DNA of 64,000 nt, taken from CAYVOV01 sp964453525. Its GTDB lineage: Bacteria; Chloroflexota; Dehalococcoidia; Dehalococcoidales; UBA2162. A program made the position numbers and the translations under genes. The stretch is taken from contig CAYVOV010000001.1 in NCBI GenBank assembly GCA_964453525.1, positions 288,657-352,656 on the forward strand. Reading direction: 5' to 3'. The notes under the pieces were generated by a model, which was not told where the DNA came from, did no database searches, and saw nothing but the letters and a program-made list of their open reading frames with translations. Positions 7,946-17,240 of the stretch are shown here, piece by piece (position 1 is the first letter of the stretch; each line of letters begins with the position of its first letter).

Positions 7946-9463
7946 ATGAGAAACAGGCTGTTCAGTATATCACTGGCCACGATTCTTCTCATCACCGGCT
8001 CCTTGCTTGTCCCTCCGTCACTGGTGAAGGCAGACGGCGGACCTGTTCTCAGCGACCCTGAGCTGTGGGCGCAACTGAAGGAAGGGCAGCAGACGGCAGT
8101 CATCACCCTTAAGGACAATGATACTGCCGATGTCGACCTGTTCGTCTCAATGCTGGACGAAAGCGGGCAGTCGCATCAGGTTGTTTTCTTTGTTCCGCTG
8201 GGAATGGAAGCCTCGGATTTTGGCGTCATTGAGAGGACATCTCTCGACTTCGACCGGGAACTTACCGAGGAACTTGATGAAGCACTGCGCCAGGAGGTGT
8301 ATAACAAACGGAATGTACGCCTGTCCCTGCTGCCACCGTCGGCAGTTATCAACGGCGGCTGGATGCTGGCGGTGTGGTTCCCGGTACTGCTTAGTGGCTG
8401 TGCATCTATTGGAGAAGCACCGGAGGCAACCTACGAGACCGAAAGCTCACGGGTGGATATCTATGGACTCGATAAAGACACCAGCCTGGATGTGCTGATA
8501 AGCACCACCGGACTGGACCCTTCGGTAAAAGAGACCCTGTCCCGGCTGAGAGGGCAGCGTATCGCCATAGTCACCCTTCAGACCCAGCCGGCCGTATCGG
8601 ACGGTGACGGCTCTTCCCGCAGGGGCGGGCAGCCGGGTATTCACCTGTCCTGGACGGCATCGCTGGCTCCGCAGTCCGCCACCGCCGCCTATTCGTATCC
8701 GCTGGGTACCGGCTCGGCATGGGCTCACCCCATAGAGATGACCCGTGTTTACGTGGTCGCTCCGCCCGGTGTAGATTTCACCGTGCAGTATCCCGAGCTG
8801 GGCGATGAAAAGTCAGGCTTTACCCAGGGGCTTTTCGGCCTCCCGCAGCCGAATATTATCCATTTGCACCACATCCCCGCTTATGCAGTTGACGAGGCAT
8901 ACGGCAGCTTCGGACGTATCTGGAGAGGTACTTACACTCAGAGTAACTCGGCGGAAGATATTACCATTGTCGTAGGTGCGTCAGGCGAATTTTTCCCCGC
9001 CTTTCAGCGTGTATTTGTCGGATGGGGAACAATACCGAACCTGATAATCGGGCTGCTACTGGCGCTGGCGGTGTGGGTAACAGCCTGGCGTTACATTATG
9101 CCGCGTATGGCGGAAGCGGAGTATAGCTGGCGCAGTCCCAGACTATGGCGGGATGCCCTCATTTACCCGTCGATAAACGCCATTTTAATCCTGGGTGCTG
9201 TATCGATAGTCGTCATCCTCTACTTTGCCGCTGGAAGATATACTGGGATATGGATTCTGGCCGCTCTCATACTGACAGTTATCATTGGGCTACCTTTAGT
9301 GTTTGCTGTACCCGGCGTTATATACCTGCTGAAGAAAGGCTGGCATAGCTTCAATGCCACCAGGTCACAGGCAGTAAAAGCCTTTATCGTGGTCTGCCTG
9401 GCTGCCAACGTCGCCTACCTGGTGCTGGCTTTCGGCTACACGGCGCTGATTGGTGTTTTATAG
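7946..9463 (+). CDS. Secreted multi-domain protein with four C-terminal membrane helices
   Basis: The protein has 505 residues. A signal peptide covers about 1-29, ending in VKADGG, and is followed by a large extracytoplasmic region. The opening, with KEGQQTAVITLKDNDTADVDLFVSML and VVFFVPLG, is reminiscent of DUF2330-like exported proteins, but the match is weak. Four transmembrane helices lie at about 352-376, 405-428, 435-462 and 476-503. AGGAGG precedes the ATG at good spacing. The topology suggests a surface domain carried by a membrane bundle. Nothing identifies a substrate. It sits 22 bp after the previous gene and 40 bp before the next lipoprotein gene. Confidence 0.7.
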   Translation: MRNRLFSISLATILLITGSLLVPPSLVKADGGPVLSDPELWAQLKEGQQTAVITLKDNDTADVDLFVSMLDESGQSHQVVFFVPLGMEASDFGVIERTSLDFDRELTEELDEALRQEVYNKRNVRLSLLPPSAVINGGWMLAVWFPVLLSGCASIGEAPEATYETESSRVDIYGLDKDTSLDVLISTTGLDPSVKETLSRLRGQRIAIVTLQTQPAVSDGDGSSRRGGQPGIHLSWTASLAPQSATAAYSYPLGTGSAWAHPIEMTRVYVVAPPGVDFTVQYPELGDEKSGFTQGLFGLPQPNIIHLHHIPAYAVDEAYGSFGRIWRGTYTQSNSAEDITIVVGASGEFFPAFQRVFVGWGTIPNLIIGLLLALAVWVTAWRYIMPRMAEAEYSWRSPRLWRDALIYPSINAILILGAVSIVVILYFAAGRYTGIWILAALILTVIIGLPLVFAVPGVIYLLKKGWHSFNATRSQAVKAFIVVCLAANVAYLVLAFGYTALIGVL

Positions 9464-9503
9464 GAGACACTTTATTTTTTGGAGTCCATAAGCGGGAGAT
9501 AAA

Positions 9504-11264
9504 ATGGAAAAGCTGATAGCACTTATGATGCTGATTGTACTTATGGTAATACCCGTTTCCTGCAAAACGGAAAAAGAGGGCTCTTTATCATTACCGGTGC
9601 AAAGAGCCGGGATAGAGCTGATTAAGGAGCTACTCGTAGTTCAAGGCAGACTGGTTGAAGATAACGGCTGCCTTCGATTGGAGTATTCCGGTGTCAGCTA
9701 TCTGCTCATCTGGCCGCACGCCTTTTCTATTGATACCGTCGGGGAGAAAACGGTAGTAATTGATGCTGAAGGGAGAATCGTCGCCCGCATCGGGGATTTT
9801 ATACAGGTCGGAGGCGGAGTGGTCAGTTCTCATATAGCCAGGGAGGTAATAGTCGGAGAATTACCGGCGGACTGTAAAGGGCCTTGCTACGTAGTACAAA
9901 AATTTTTGGGTTCAGACCCGTTCGAACCTGAACCTGAAGAAACTTCCGAAAGATACGCCGAACTGGCAGAAAAATACAGTGATAACCCGGCCCTCTTCGA
10001 TGCTGCTGTATATGCCATGGAAGAGGGGATTGATATTGAAGAAGCCGTTCGCCGCTTCGAGTTGATGGATATTGCCGGCTCGCTTGGTGCGGAGCTGGAA
10101 GAGAACGAAGCGGATACCTTTGCCGGATTCTGGATAGAACATCAGCCTGAGTTCCGGATAGTCGCCGTCTTTACCGAAAATGGCGAGGAAACGATAAAAC
10201 CTTACCTGGAGAGCTACCCTGACCTTGCCGGCATCATTGAGGTGCGTGCTTTAGAGATTACCTATGAGGACCTCCAGGCAGCGCAGCAGAAAGCAAGCCG
10301 GCTCCTGAGCGAACTGGGGCTCTCCGTTTCCTCCAGCATAAATGTAAAAGAGAACCAGGTAGAGGTGTATGTAACCGATAGCGAGCTATTCTACACAACT
10401 TTACAAGAGGCAAACGCTGAATTACCGGACCATGTCGTGGTGGTAGTAGTCTATGAGCCACTGAAGGAGATTCCCTTCGAAATCAATCCCGACCCCTCCG
10501 TTCATTTTCCCCAGTTGAAAATGCGTAGCGGCGAGTTTATGGAAGCCTTAATGACAGGAGAGCTGGTACTGGAAGACGGCTACCTGCATGTTCACGGAAC
10601 GCTTATCATCTGGCAGCCCGATTACTTCGTGCACAATAACGAAGGTACCATCGAGATACTGGACAGAGAAGGTAAGGTGGTGGGGCGTGTCGGCGAAGGA
10701 ATACTGATGGGCGGCGGCGAGATACCCTTCGAGTTTGTAAACGGTCTTTTAAAGGAACCTCTTCTGGAGGATTGCCAGGGACCATTCTGGTTACAGGGAG
10801 AGGGAACACGGCTAAATCTGAACTTCTCTTCAGAACTGTTCAGCCTTGAGATCATAAATTTCGGAGACCATGATTACTACTTTATGAAGAAGAAACCCTC
10901 AATGGAGGAATTAACCGGCGTAGGAACAAAAGTTACTATCACCGGCAGGCTAGTAGCCAGCTATGACGAGGGTCTGCTGAAATGCCCGCATATCCGTGTC
11001 GACGCCCGACCCGGGGAAAATAAAGGAATGGTGCAGTATACTCCGATATGGCCGTCCGAATACAGGGGACGGGTAAAAGACGGGGTGCTGGAGATTATCG
11101 ATGGAGACGGACAGGTAGTGGTGCAGGACGGAGATGAAGTGAGCCTGGAGGGCAGAAGAATTGCCGGTGTAAATACGGAAATCGCCAGTCGCCTTCACCA
11201 GGAAATGCCGGGCGAGTGTTACAATACCAAACTTATTGTTAACAGAGTATTGAGAGACGAATAG
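9504..11264 (+). CDS. Lipoprotein with three copies of a beta-rich repeat domain
   Basis: This 586-residue protein has a signal peptide and lipobox VSC with lipid-accepting Cys20. A repeated domain occurs three times, at about 45-135, 345-436 and 475-584. The shared pattern is a GRLV or GELV strand, an IWP segment, I-x-D-x-(E/D)-G-x-V-V, a GD or GE turn with L-x-G-G, then a Cys-containing end (DCKGPC, DCQGPF, GECYN). Between copies 1 and 2 lies a helical/beta region (about 145-325) containing FAGFWIEHQPEFRIVAVFT. This looks like the pro-region of alpha-lytic-type S1 proteases, yet no protease domain follows. The function is unknown. Its dependence on lgt downstream is a likely link. Confidence 0.72.
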   Translation: MEKLIALMMLIVLMVIPVSCKTEKEGSLSLPVQRAGIELIKELLVVQGRLVEDNGCLRLEYSGVSYLLIWPHAFSIDTVGEKTVVIDAEGRIVARIGDFIQVGGGVVSSHIAREVIVGELPADCKGPCYVVQKFLGSDPFEPEPEETSERYAELAEKYSDNPALFDAAVYAMEEGIDIEEAVRRFELMDIAGSLGAELEENEADTFAGFWIEHQPEFRIVAVFTENGEETIKPYLESYPDLAGIIEVRALEITYEDLQAAQQKASRLLSELGLSVSSSINVKENQVEVYVTDSELFYTTLQEANAELPDHVVVVVVYEPLKEIPFEINPDPSVHFPQLKMRSGEFMEALMTGELVLEDGYLHVHGTLIIWQPDYFVHNNEGTIEILDREGKVVGRVGEGILMGGGEIPFEFVNGLLKEPLLEDCQGPFWLQGEGTRLNLNFSSELFSLEIINFGDHDYYFMKKKPSMEELTGVGTKVTITGRLVASYDEGLLKCPHIRVDARPGENKGMVQYTPIWPSEYRGRVKDGVLEIIDGDGQVVVQDGDEVSLEGRRIAGVNTEIASRLHQEMPGECYNTKLIVNRVLRDE

Positions 11265-11456
11265 TGAAAAAGCTGTTACCGGCGTTTTCAGAAGGTGAAC
11301 GGTATTTTGTATATATAGTATAAATGCCGACAGCAGCAGCTATCGCTTCCTGGTAGAAAGCAAGCACACACGCATTACATCCAGTCTGGCTATGTCACGG
11401 ATAAATATATTAGAATAAAGGTTAATCCATAAGAGGGAGGTACAATCAGAAGCGGA

Positions 11457-12599
11457 ATGAAAAAGCTGACAATAATCATCGCACTGTCATTATTACTGGT
11501 GATCACACTCCTGCTCCCCGCCTCCTGCGGTACAGATACTGATACCACACCGGGGAACCCGGACCGCTGGCTGGAACTGCTGAAAATACTTCCCAGAAAT
11601 GAGAGGACATTTCAAGCCGCCTACTTCCAGGGCATCGTATACATGGCAGAAAAATTACAACAGTATCCACAGCATACGACGCAGTACTCGATAATACACA
11701 ACCTGCCGTTATTCGGCAGCAGCCCCGGTGCTTACAGTGATGCCGAGTGGAAACAGACGCTTGGATTTGTAAAGGAAGATGTAGATATAACTATCTATGC
11801 CGGTGCTGTGCCTATTGACTATTACGAGGCGGTACGCGGTTGCTTCAGCCGTGAAGATATCAATAACGCGGTAATGACGGGACCGATGAATGACATGCTC
11901 GAGGTTTTTACCTATTCCGGATACGAGTTCTATAGCTGGGGAGGAGATAACGATATTAACTTCCAGTACCGTAGCAATGTCCGCCCCCTGGGAAGAGGAC
12001 ATAGACTGGCGTTAATTGATAACTTCATCTTCTGGGTCGGCGGGACAAGGGCGATGGAAGAGATGATAGACAGCTATGCCGGGAACATTGAATCACTGGC
12101 TGACAGCGAAGATTATAAACATCTTGCCGGAGGACTTGCTGAGCTTGACACAGTAACCGCCTTTTTCTCCACCGGGCCTAAATCACAGAGTGAATTTATG
12201 GAATTGAACAAAGACCAGCTTGACCAGCTTAAGCCAGAAATAAAGGAGCGTCTTCTTGGAGAAATAGAAGGAGAACCTCTGCTCAAACCGTACCAGGCGC
12301 TGGCTACCGGAGCCGGCATCGATAAGAAAGATTTCTACCTGGCAATAGTACTTTTAAACGCTGATGAGGGGACCGCCCGGCAAAATAAGGCCCTGCTCGA
12401 GCAGAGAATAAAGCAGGCAGAAATTGTCTGGGGTAGCGCTGAAGGTGAAAAATGGTTAGACTATATTGAGAGCATGGATATAGGAAGCAAAGGAAGGTTC
12501 ACCACGGCCAGGCTCTATGGGAAAGTCGTCGAGTTCTGGGACGCATTTGAAATGCTCGGCAGCAAGGGACCGTACGAGCCGCTGCTGATGCACGAATAA
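11457..12599 (+). CDS. Putative lipoprotein, unknown function
   Basis: The 380-residue protein has a signal peptide and lipobox PASC (Cys24), so it is expected on the outer face of the membrane. The mature part is mixed alpha/beta, with no metal or catalytic signature that I can name. Segments such as LALIDNFIFWVGGTRAMEEMIDSYAG and TVTAFFSTGPKSQSEF look like a duplicated alpha/beta unit seen in some uncharacterised Chloroflexota lipoproteins. The best GGAGG lies 16 bases before the ATG, unusually far, and no closer in-frame start exists. The next gene follows after 20 bp and lgt after that, so these three form a likely operon. Confidence 0.68.
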   Translation: MKKLTIIIALSLLLVITLLLPASCGTDTDTTPGNPDRWLELLKILPRNERTFQAAYFQGIVYMAEKLQQYPQHTTQYSIIHNLPLFGSSPGAYSDAEWKQTLGFVKEDVDITIYAGAVPIDYYEAVRGCFSREDINNAVMTGPMNDMLEVFTYSGYEFYSWGGDNDINFQYRSNVRPLGRGHRLALIDNFIFWVGGTRAMEEMIDSYAGNIESLADSEDYKHLAGGLAELDTVTAFFSTGPKSQSEFMELNKDQLDQLKPEIKERLLGEIEGEPLLKPYQALATGAGIDKKDFYLAIVLLNADEGTARQNKALLEQRIKQAEIVWGSAEGEKWLDYIESMDIGSKGRFTTARLYGKVVEFWDAFEMLGSKGPYEPLLMHE

Positions 12600-12622
12600 C
12601 CGGCGGAAAGGAGGACAGTGTG

Positions 12623-12988
12623 ATGAATACCGGATACAGCTATGCAGTCTCTGGCACGGGGAATTATATGGCCTTTATGTATGGCTATAATCCCATCGAC
12701 ATGGAAACAAGACGGCTTGAAGCAGAGATGCGGTCAAAAAGTGGAGGTAAAAAAGACCCTAATAAGAGACCTTCAAGAAAGCCGGGGGACGTTTATACGA
12801 TAATCAGCATTATTATTGGAGCAGCTATTGGCGGCTTACTGGGCGGCTTTTTCAGTTCATTGGCCATTCTCGGAGGAATGATTGCCGGAGGAATCCTTGG
12901 TGCTGTTATCATCAATATTATTAAGAAACGACCGCAGAAGAGAAAGACAAAACAAGAAGAACATCCTCAGTCTCCATTTATATCCTGA
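12623..12988 (+). CDS. Small glycine-zipper membrane protein
   Basis: This protein has about 121 residues. A tyrosine-rich N-terminus (about 1-30) and a basic linker are followed by one or two glycine-zipper membrane helices (about 54-92: GAAIGGLLGGFF and GGMIAGGILGAV), then a Lys/Arg-rich tail. Glycine zippers favour tight helix packing and oligomerisation. AAAGGAGG at 12607-12614 favours the ATG at 12623 (8-base spacing) over the GTG at 12620. It lies between a lipoprotein gene and lgt with gaps of about 20 bp. The function is unknown. Confidence 0.65.
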   Translation: MNTGYSYAVSGTGNYMAFMYGYNPIDMETRRLEAEMRSKSGGKKDPNKRPSRKPGDVYTIISIIIGAAIGGLLGGFFSSLAILGGMIAGGILGAVIINIIKKRPQKRKTKQEEHPQSPFIS

Positions 12989-13006
12989 TAAAGGTAGATA
13001 TGAATA

Positions 13007-13894
13007 ATGATTGAAATAAATGTGAATCCGGTTGCCTTTCTGGGTATCAGATGGTACGGCATTATGGTCGCCCTTGGCATCCTGGCGATAATCGTCTGGG
13101 TGATGTGGCAGGTAAGGAAAGACTCCAGAATCTCTTACGATACAGTCTTCATGGCCGCCCTGGTTGGTATCCCATCCGGAGTGGTGGTATCACGGCTGCT
13201 TCATGTCCTGGACCTCTGGGAATACTACAGCCAGAATCCTGGGCAGATTATAGGTGGCAGCGGTCTGACAATATACGGAGCCATCCTCGGGGCAGCCCTG
13301 GGAATCTGGATATACAGCAAATTCGGCAAATTCAAGTTCGGCTACCTTGCCGACCTTATTACGCCTGGCCTGATACTGGCTCAGATGATCGGGCGGGTCG
13401 GCTGCATACTGAACGGGTGCTGCTATGGCGATGTCTGTGAACTACCCTGGGCAATCGTTTATACTCACCCGGAAAGCCTCGGTCCCATCGGCATACCGGT
13501 GCACCCCACACAGGCTTACGAGATTATCTATCTGGCGATAATTTTTGTCGTCATGCTCGTATTGAGAAACAGGCTGAAGCCGGAAGGTTCGCTGTTCATC
13601 GCCTATATCGGCCTGTACGGCGCCTGGCGTCTGGGCATCGATTTCATACGTGAAGGCACACCTTTTCTCTTCGGTCTGCACCAGGCGCAGGTGATAGGTA
13701 TAATCACCATTGTTATCTCCATCACTCTGCTGTCCTGGAAAACGCGATGGGTCAAAGCCGGGGAGAGAATAGAAAGCGGGGAAGAGACCGGTCAGGAAGA
13801 TAGCGGCGGCCTGCCCGCAACAGTAACAGACACGGAGAGCAGCCAGGAAACAGAAGAAGAAGCACGGAAGACAGAAGAGACCGGAGAGGAATAA
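13007..13894 (+). CDS. lgt: Phosphatidylglycerol:prolipoprotein diacylglyceryl transferase
   Basis: Lgt moves diacylglycerol from phosphatidylglycerol to the lipobox cysteine, the first step of lipoprotein maturation. The 295-residue protein has the multi-helix layout of the family. It shows the GLTIYGAILGA segment, the Lgt signature GRVGCILNGCCYG (129-141, with invariant Arg130 and Asn136), HPTQAYE, and the late RLGIDFIREG motif. The last 40 residues form an unusual Glu/Thr-rich cytoplasmic tail. It is the last gene of a cluster that encodes several lipoproteins. Its stop codon directly abuts the stop of the converging HAD gene, with no intergenic terminator. Confidence 0.95.
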   Translation: MIEINVNPVAFLGIRWYGIMVALGILAIIVWVMWQVRKDSRISYDTVFMAALVGIPSGVVVSRLLHVLDLWEYYSQNPGQIIGGSGLTIYGAILGAALGIWIYSKFGKFKFGYLADLITPGLILAQMIGRVGCILNGCCYGDVCELPWAIVYTHPESLGPIGIPVHPTQAYEIIYLAIIFVVMLVLRNRLKPEGSLFIAYIGLYGAWRLGIDFIREGTPFLFGLHQAQVIGIITIVISITLLSWKTRWVKAGERIESGEETGQEDSGGLPATVTDTESSQETEEEARKTEETGEE

Positions 13895-14743
13895 TCAGGA
13901 CTGTTCCTGCTTAATCCCCGCTATGCGCTCCAGAACAACCGCCACGCCGTCATCGTCATTACCCACCGTCTGATAGCTGCAAAGCGCTTTTACCTCGGGA
14001 ATCGCGTTAGCCATCGCAATCGAGATACCACATTCCCTGAGCATTTCAATATCCGGAATATCATCACCAATGGCAACCGCGTTATCCAGCGGTATCTGAG
14101 ATGAGTCAAGGAGCCTTCTCAGAGCATTCGGCTTGGTAGCCTGTGCCGGTGTAACCATCAGCAGAGGATTATCATAAGATGACTGGACGATAGATATGGA
14201 GTCTCCATGCTGATTTTTCAGCCCTCCGATAATTTCTGTTATCCGGGCTTCTGTCCCGCCAAGCGTTATTTTGGAAACCTCAAGTTCAAGTGCTGCTTCA
14301 AGTGAAAGTAACATGTCTGGCGTAGCGGAATTCTGCCGCCACAATACGGACGGCTCAATAGTCCAGTTCACGCCGAATTTGTAGCCGTCCATCTCTATAG
14401 CGATAGTTGTCTGAGGTTCAATGCCAAGAGCATAGTCGATAATACCGCGGGCAATCTCATCAGGCAGTATTTCTCTGTGATAGCCGGATAGAGGCGGGTT
14501 TCCAACGGTAATGGCACCGTTCAGCATGACCAGAGAGCAAATGTCTGCCAGCTCATCGCCAATCAGGCGGCGTACACTGCGTGTCGGACGGGAAGTGGCA
14601 ATTATCACCGGAATCCCGCACTCAACACACCGCCTGATTGCTGCACGGCTACGCGGGGAGATTTGAGACTGACTGTCCAGCAAAGTCCCATCCAGGTCAA
14701 TGGCAATAGCACCGGGAATATTCTCGAATTCAGGAAGATTCAT
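13895..14743 (-). CDS. Cof-type HAD-superfamily phosphatase
   Basis: This 282-residue HAD hydrolase has a C2-type cap. Motif I is AIDLDGTLLD (Asp nucleophile at about residue 16), motif II IIATSRPT, motif III a Lys in ATKPNALRRLL, and motif IV GDDIPDIEML. Cof-type enzymes dephosphorylate small phosphometabolites such as sugar phosphates and nucleotide precursors, and the substrate cannot be told here. It is the last gene of the minus-strand run fabF-recJ-IMP cyclohydrolase-HAD, with 35 bp separating it from the preceding gene. Confidence 0.88.
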   Translation of the reverse strand: MNLPEFENIPGAIAIDLDGTLLDSQSQISPRSRAAIRRCVECGIPVIIATSRPTRSVRRLIGDELADICSLVMLNGAITVGNPPLSGYHREILPDEIARGIIDYALGIEPQTTIAIEMDGYKFGVNWTIEPSVLWRQNSATPDMLLSLEAALELEVSKITLGGTEARITEIIGGLKNQHGDSISIVQSSYDNPLLMVTPAQATKPNALRRLLDSSQIPLDNAVAIGDDIPDIEMLRECGISIAMANAIPEVKALCSYQTVGNDDDGVAVVLERIAGIKQEQS

Positions 14744-14778
14744 TGCTTATTTTACCTGTAGTTCCGGGATATATTCGG

Positions 14779-15501
14779 TTACCGGTGCCTGTTTATCATT
14801 GACAGGTTCCAGGTGAGGTCGTCACCGGAACGTACCCCGCCGATGGCGCATACCCTGATATCGTCACCCTGGTTAAAAGCCTCGGATATGCCATAAATGT
14901 AACTGGCTATTTCATCCGGAGCCTCTGTCTTGCATTCGATTACCGGCGGTTTACTATTTATGTCAAATGCCTGCGGGCTACCCAGGTCTCCGCTGTAAGT
15001 TGAAACAGCGGTCAGGGTACCCGGCTCCGGTTTGATAGTATACGTTCTTGCCGGAGGACTGTCCGTTACTATGCTCAGTATATATACGGGGTCGGCTTCA
15101 CCGGCGGGATTGGTCACCAGACCGGCAATCCTGGGAGTATGAAGACTGTCCGGCTCGTAGCGGGCACCATCCATTACCTTCCCCAGGTAGCTTTCATCGG
15201 GAGGAGACCCGGTATGATAAAGGAGCCGATAAGTCTCAAAAATAGCTTCCGTCTGAATTCCGTTGCTGACGACTGCCAGTCCTATACCATTGTCATACTT
15301 CACCGCCATGTAATGCCTCAGCCAGTCGTACGGTTCATTTCCGATAGGACCCATTATAACCGAGTTTTCAACTGAAGTGGCTTTTCTTTCCCGACTCTGC
15401 GGGCTGCGACCGGTTACAAGATAGGCAAAGGCCGGTCTTTTTTGCTCCGTCAGACCGATAAAAATCTGTCTTCCCGGGTAGGGACCGTTTGGATTATTCA
15501 T
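14779..15501 (-). CDS. PurO-type IMP cyclohydrolase
   Basis: The 240-residue protein opens with YPGRQIFIGLTEQKRPAFAYLVTGRSPQSRERK, which matches the IMP_cyclohyd (PurO) family. That enzyme closes FAICAR to IMP, the last step of purine synthesis. Later segments NGIQTEAIFETYR and TPRIAGLV fit too. PurO was first described in archaea. Bacteria normally use the C-terminal half of PurH, but homologues occur in anaerobic bacteria. No other purine gene is nearby. It follows recJ by 48 bp. Activity is inferred from family membership and some bacterial members may differ. Confidence 0.7.
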   Translation of the reverse strand: MNNPNGPYPGRQIFIGLTEQKRPAFAYLVTGRSPQSRERKATSVENSVIMGPIGNEPYDWLRHYMAVKYDNGIGLAVVSNGIQTEAIFETYRLLYHTGSPPDESYLGKVMDGARYEPDSLHTPRIAGLVTNPAGEADPVYILSIVTDSPPARTYTIKPEPGTLTAVSTYSGDLGSPQAFDINSKPPVIECKTEAPDEIASYIYGISEAFNQGDDIRVCAIGGVRSGDDLTWNLSMINRHR

Positions 15502-15549
15502 TGAAGTCTCCTCCTTTCATTCGCTGCGATGGTGCAATAAATCATACCT

Positions 15550-17238
15550 TCAAGGCTGACTGCTGCCACTGAAGTCCACAAGATTAAGTCTGAGGTTCTC
15601 CCTTCCACCCCAGCGGTCGAGTTCCAGACTGAATACAATATCAATTGTCGAGGACATTTCGTTAAGGTATTTCCCGAGGCCAAAGGCTACCGCATCCCAT
15701 ACCGTGTCGTCCTGCCGCAGCTTCAGCCTGAGGTGGTCATTTCCGTCGCCCATGGTACGGCAGTCGATAACCCGTACTCCACGGCTGAGAAATACCGGCA
15801 CCGGATTACCCTGCCCAAACGGTTCCATTTTCCGGATTGTTGAGTAGGTATCTCCGGCGAGGTCGGCGAGGGTAACCTCGGTATCGACATCCACCTTGGG
15901 ACGAAGGTCAACACCCTCCAGCTCGCCCACCGCCAGTTCCAGGAATTCCTCTTTAAAGCGGGGCAGGTCCGCAGTCCGTATGCCGAGTCCCGCCGCCCCG
16001 GCGTGCCCACCGAAGTTTGTCAGCAGGTGGCTGCACCTTTCAAGGGCTTTTATAATATCGAATTCCGGGATACTGCGGCAGCTTCCGCCGCTTGTCCGCG
16101 TCCCGGTCCTGATGACGATTACCGGGCGGTAAAACTCTTCCGCCAGCCTGCCGGCTACAAGTCCCATAATACCGGCCGGGTACTCAAAGTCACTGGCTAT
16201 CAAAACCGGCGAGTCTCCCTGGGCAAGCACCTGTTCCCTTGCCTTTTCCAGGGACTTGGTGGTCAATCTCTGCCGCTCGGCGTTTTTCTGTCCCAGCCAC
16301 TGTGCCAGACTTCTCGCTTCATCCGGCGATTCCGTCATCAGCAATTTATAGCTGCCCATGGCATGTTCCAGCCTGCCGGCGGCATTGAGAAGGGGGGCGA
16401 TTGTCCAGGAAATGCTTTCGCTATCAAGCCCGCCCGGACTTAAGCCGGACTGGACTATCATTTCCCTGATGCCAAGGCGCGGCGAGTCATTAAGCACTTC
16501 CAGTCCCTGTTTGACAAGGTAGCGGTTCTCACCGAGCAGCGGCACCATATCGGCCACGGTCCCCACAGCGACGAGGTCGATAAGCTCGTCAAGCTGCTGC
16601 TCTCTGCCCAGACTCAGAAAAAGCGCCTGAAGCAGCTTGAGGGCAACTCCGACGCCGGCAAGTTCAAAAAAAGTATAGTTCGAACCGGGCAGCTTGGGAT
16701 TGATTACCGCCCTGGCCGAGGGAATTTCCGCCAGGGGCGTGTGGTGGTCGGTGATAATGACATCAAGCCCCTTTTTCTGCGCCTTCGTTATCTCTGGTAG
16801 AGCGGTAATTCCGCAGTCGACAGTCACCACCAGGCTAATACCCTGCTTTTGAAGGTTCTCAAGGGCGGCCGTTTTAAGCCCGTAGCCTTCAGTCATGCGG
16901 TGAGGTATGTACGGAGTAGCTTTGCAGCCGAGAAGTGATAGTCCCTTTACCAGTAGAGCAGTAGCAGTGATGCCATCGGCATCAAAGTCACCGTAAACGG
17001 CAATTTTCTCACCTGAGAGCAAAGCTCTGTAAATCCTGGCCACTGCCTGGTGCATACCGGAGAGGAGATTCGGGTCACCCGATAGGCTTTCATCGGCAAG
17101 CAGGAAGTTTTCATACTCGGAGGGTTGAGTAAGACCCCGATTATAGAGAAGTTGGGCGATAAGCGCTGATAAATCCGGAGCGTGGCTCCGGTATTCGTCA
17201 GGAATTGCCGGTAACAAATTCCAGCGGCTATGGCTCAA
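15550..17238 (-). CDS. recJ: Single-stranded-DNA-specific exonuclease RecJ
   Basis: RecJ degrades single-stranded DNA 5' to 3' in recombination and mismatch or base-excision repair. The 562-residue protein has the DHH-phosphoesterase motifs: DFDADGITAT (84-93), TVDCGIT, ITDHHTPLAEIPSA, and the DHHA1 signature GGHAGAAGLGI. A C-terminal OB-fold-like region follows (FGQGNPVPVFLSRGVRVIDCR). It begins 2 bp after the fabF stop, so the two genes are co-transcribed and perhaps translationally coupled. Length and motif set are those of a standard bacterial RecJ. Confidence 0.95.
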   Translation of the reverse strand: MSHSRWNLLPAIPDEYRSHAPDLSALIAQLLYNRGLTQPSEYENFLLADESLSGDPNLLSGMHQAVARIYRALLSGEKIAVYGDFDADGITATALLVKGLSLLGCKATPYIPHRMTEGYGLKTAALENLQKQGISLVVTVDCGITALPEITKAQKKGLDVIITDHHTPLAEIPSARAVINPKLPGSNYTFFELAGVGVALKLLQALFLSLGREQQLDELIDLVAVGTVADMVPLLGENRYLVKQGLEVLNDSPRLGIREMIVQSGLSPGGLDSESISWTIAPLLNAAGRLEHAMGSYKLLMTESPDEARSLAQWLGQKNAERQRLTTKSLEKAREQVLAQGDSPVLIASDFEYPAGIMGLVAGRLAEEFYRPVIVIRTGTRTSGGSCRSIPEFDIIKALERCSHLLTNFGGHAGAAGLGIRTADLPRFKEEFLELAVGELEGVDLRPKVDVDTEVTLADLAGDTYSTIRKMEPFGQGNPVPVFLSRGVRVIDCRTMGDGNDHLRLKLRQDDTVWDAVAFGLGKYLNEMSSTIDIVFSLELDRWGGRENLRLNLVDFSGSSQP

Positions 17239-17240
17239 GC

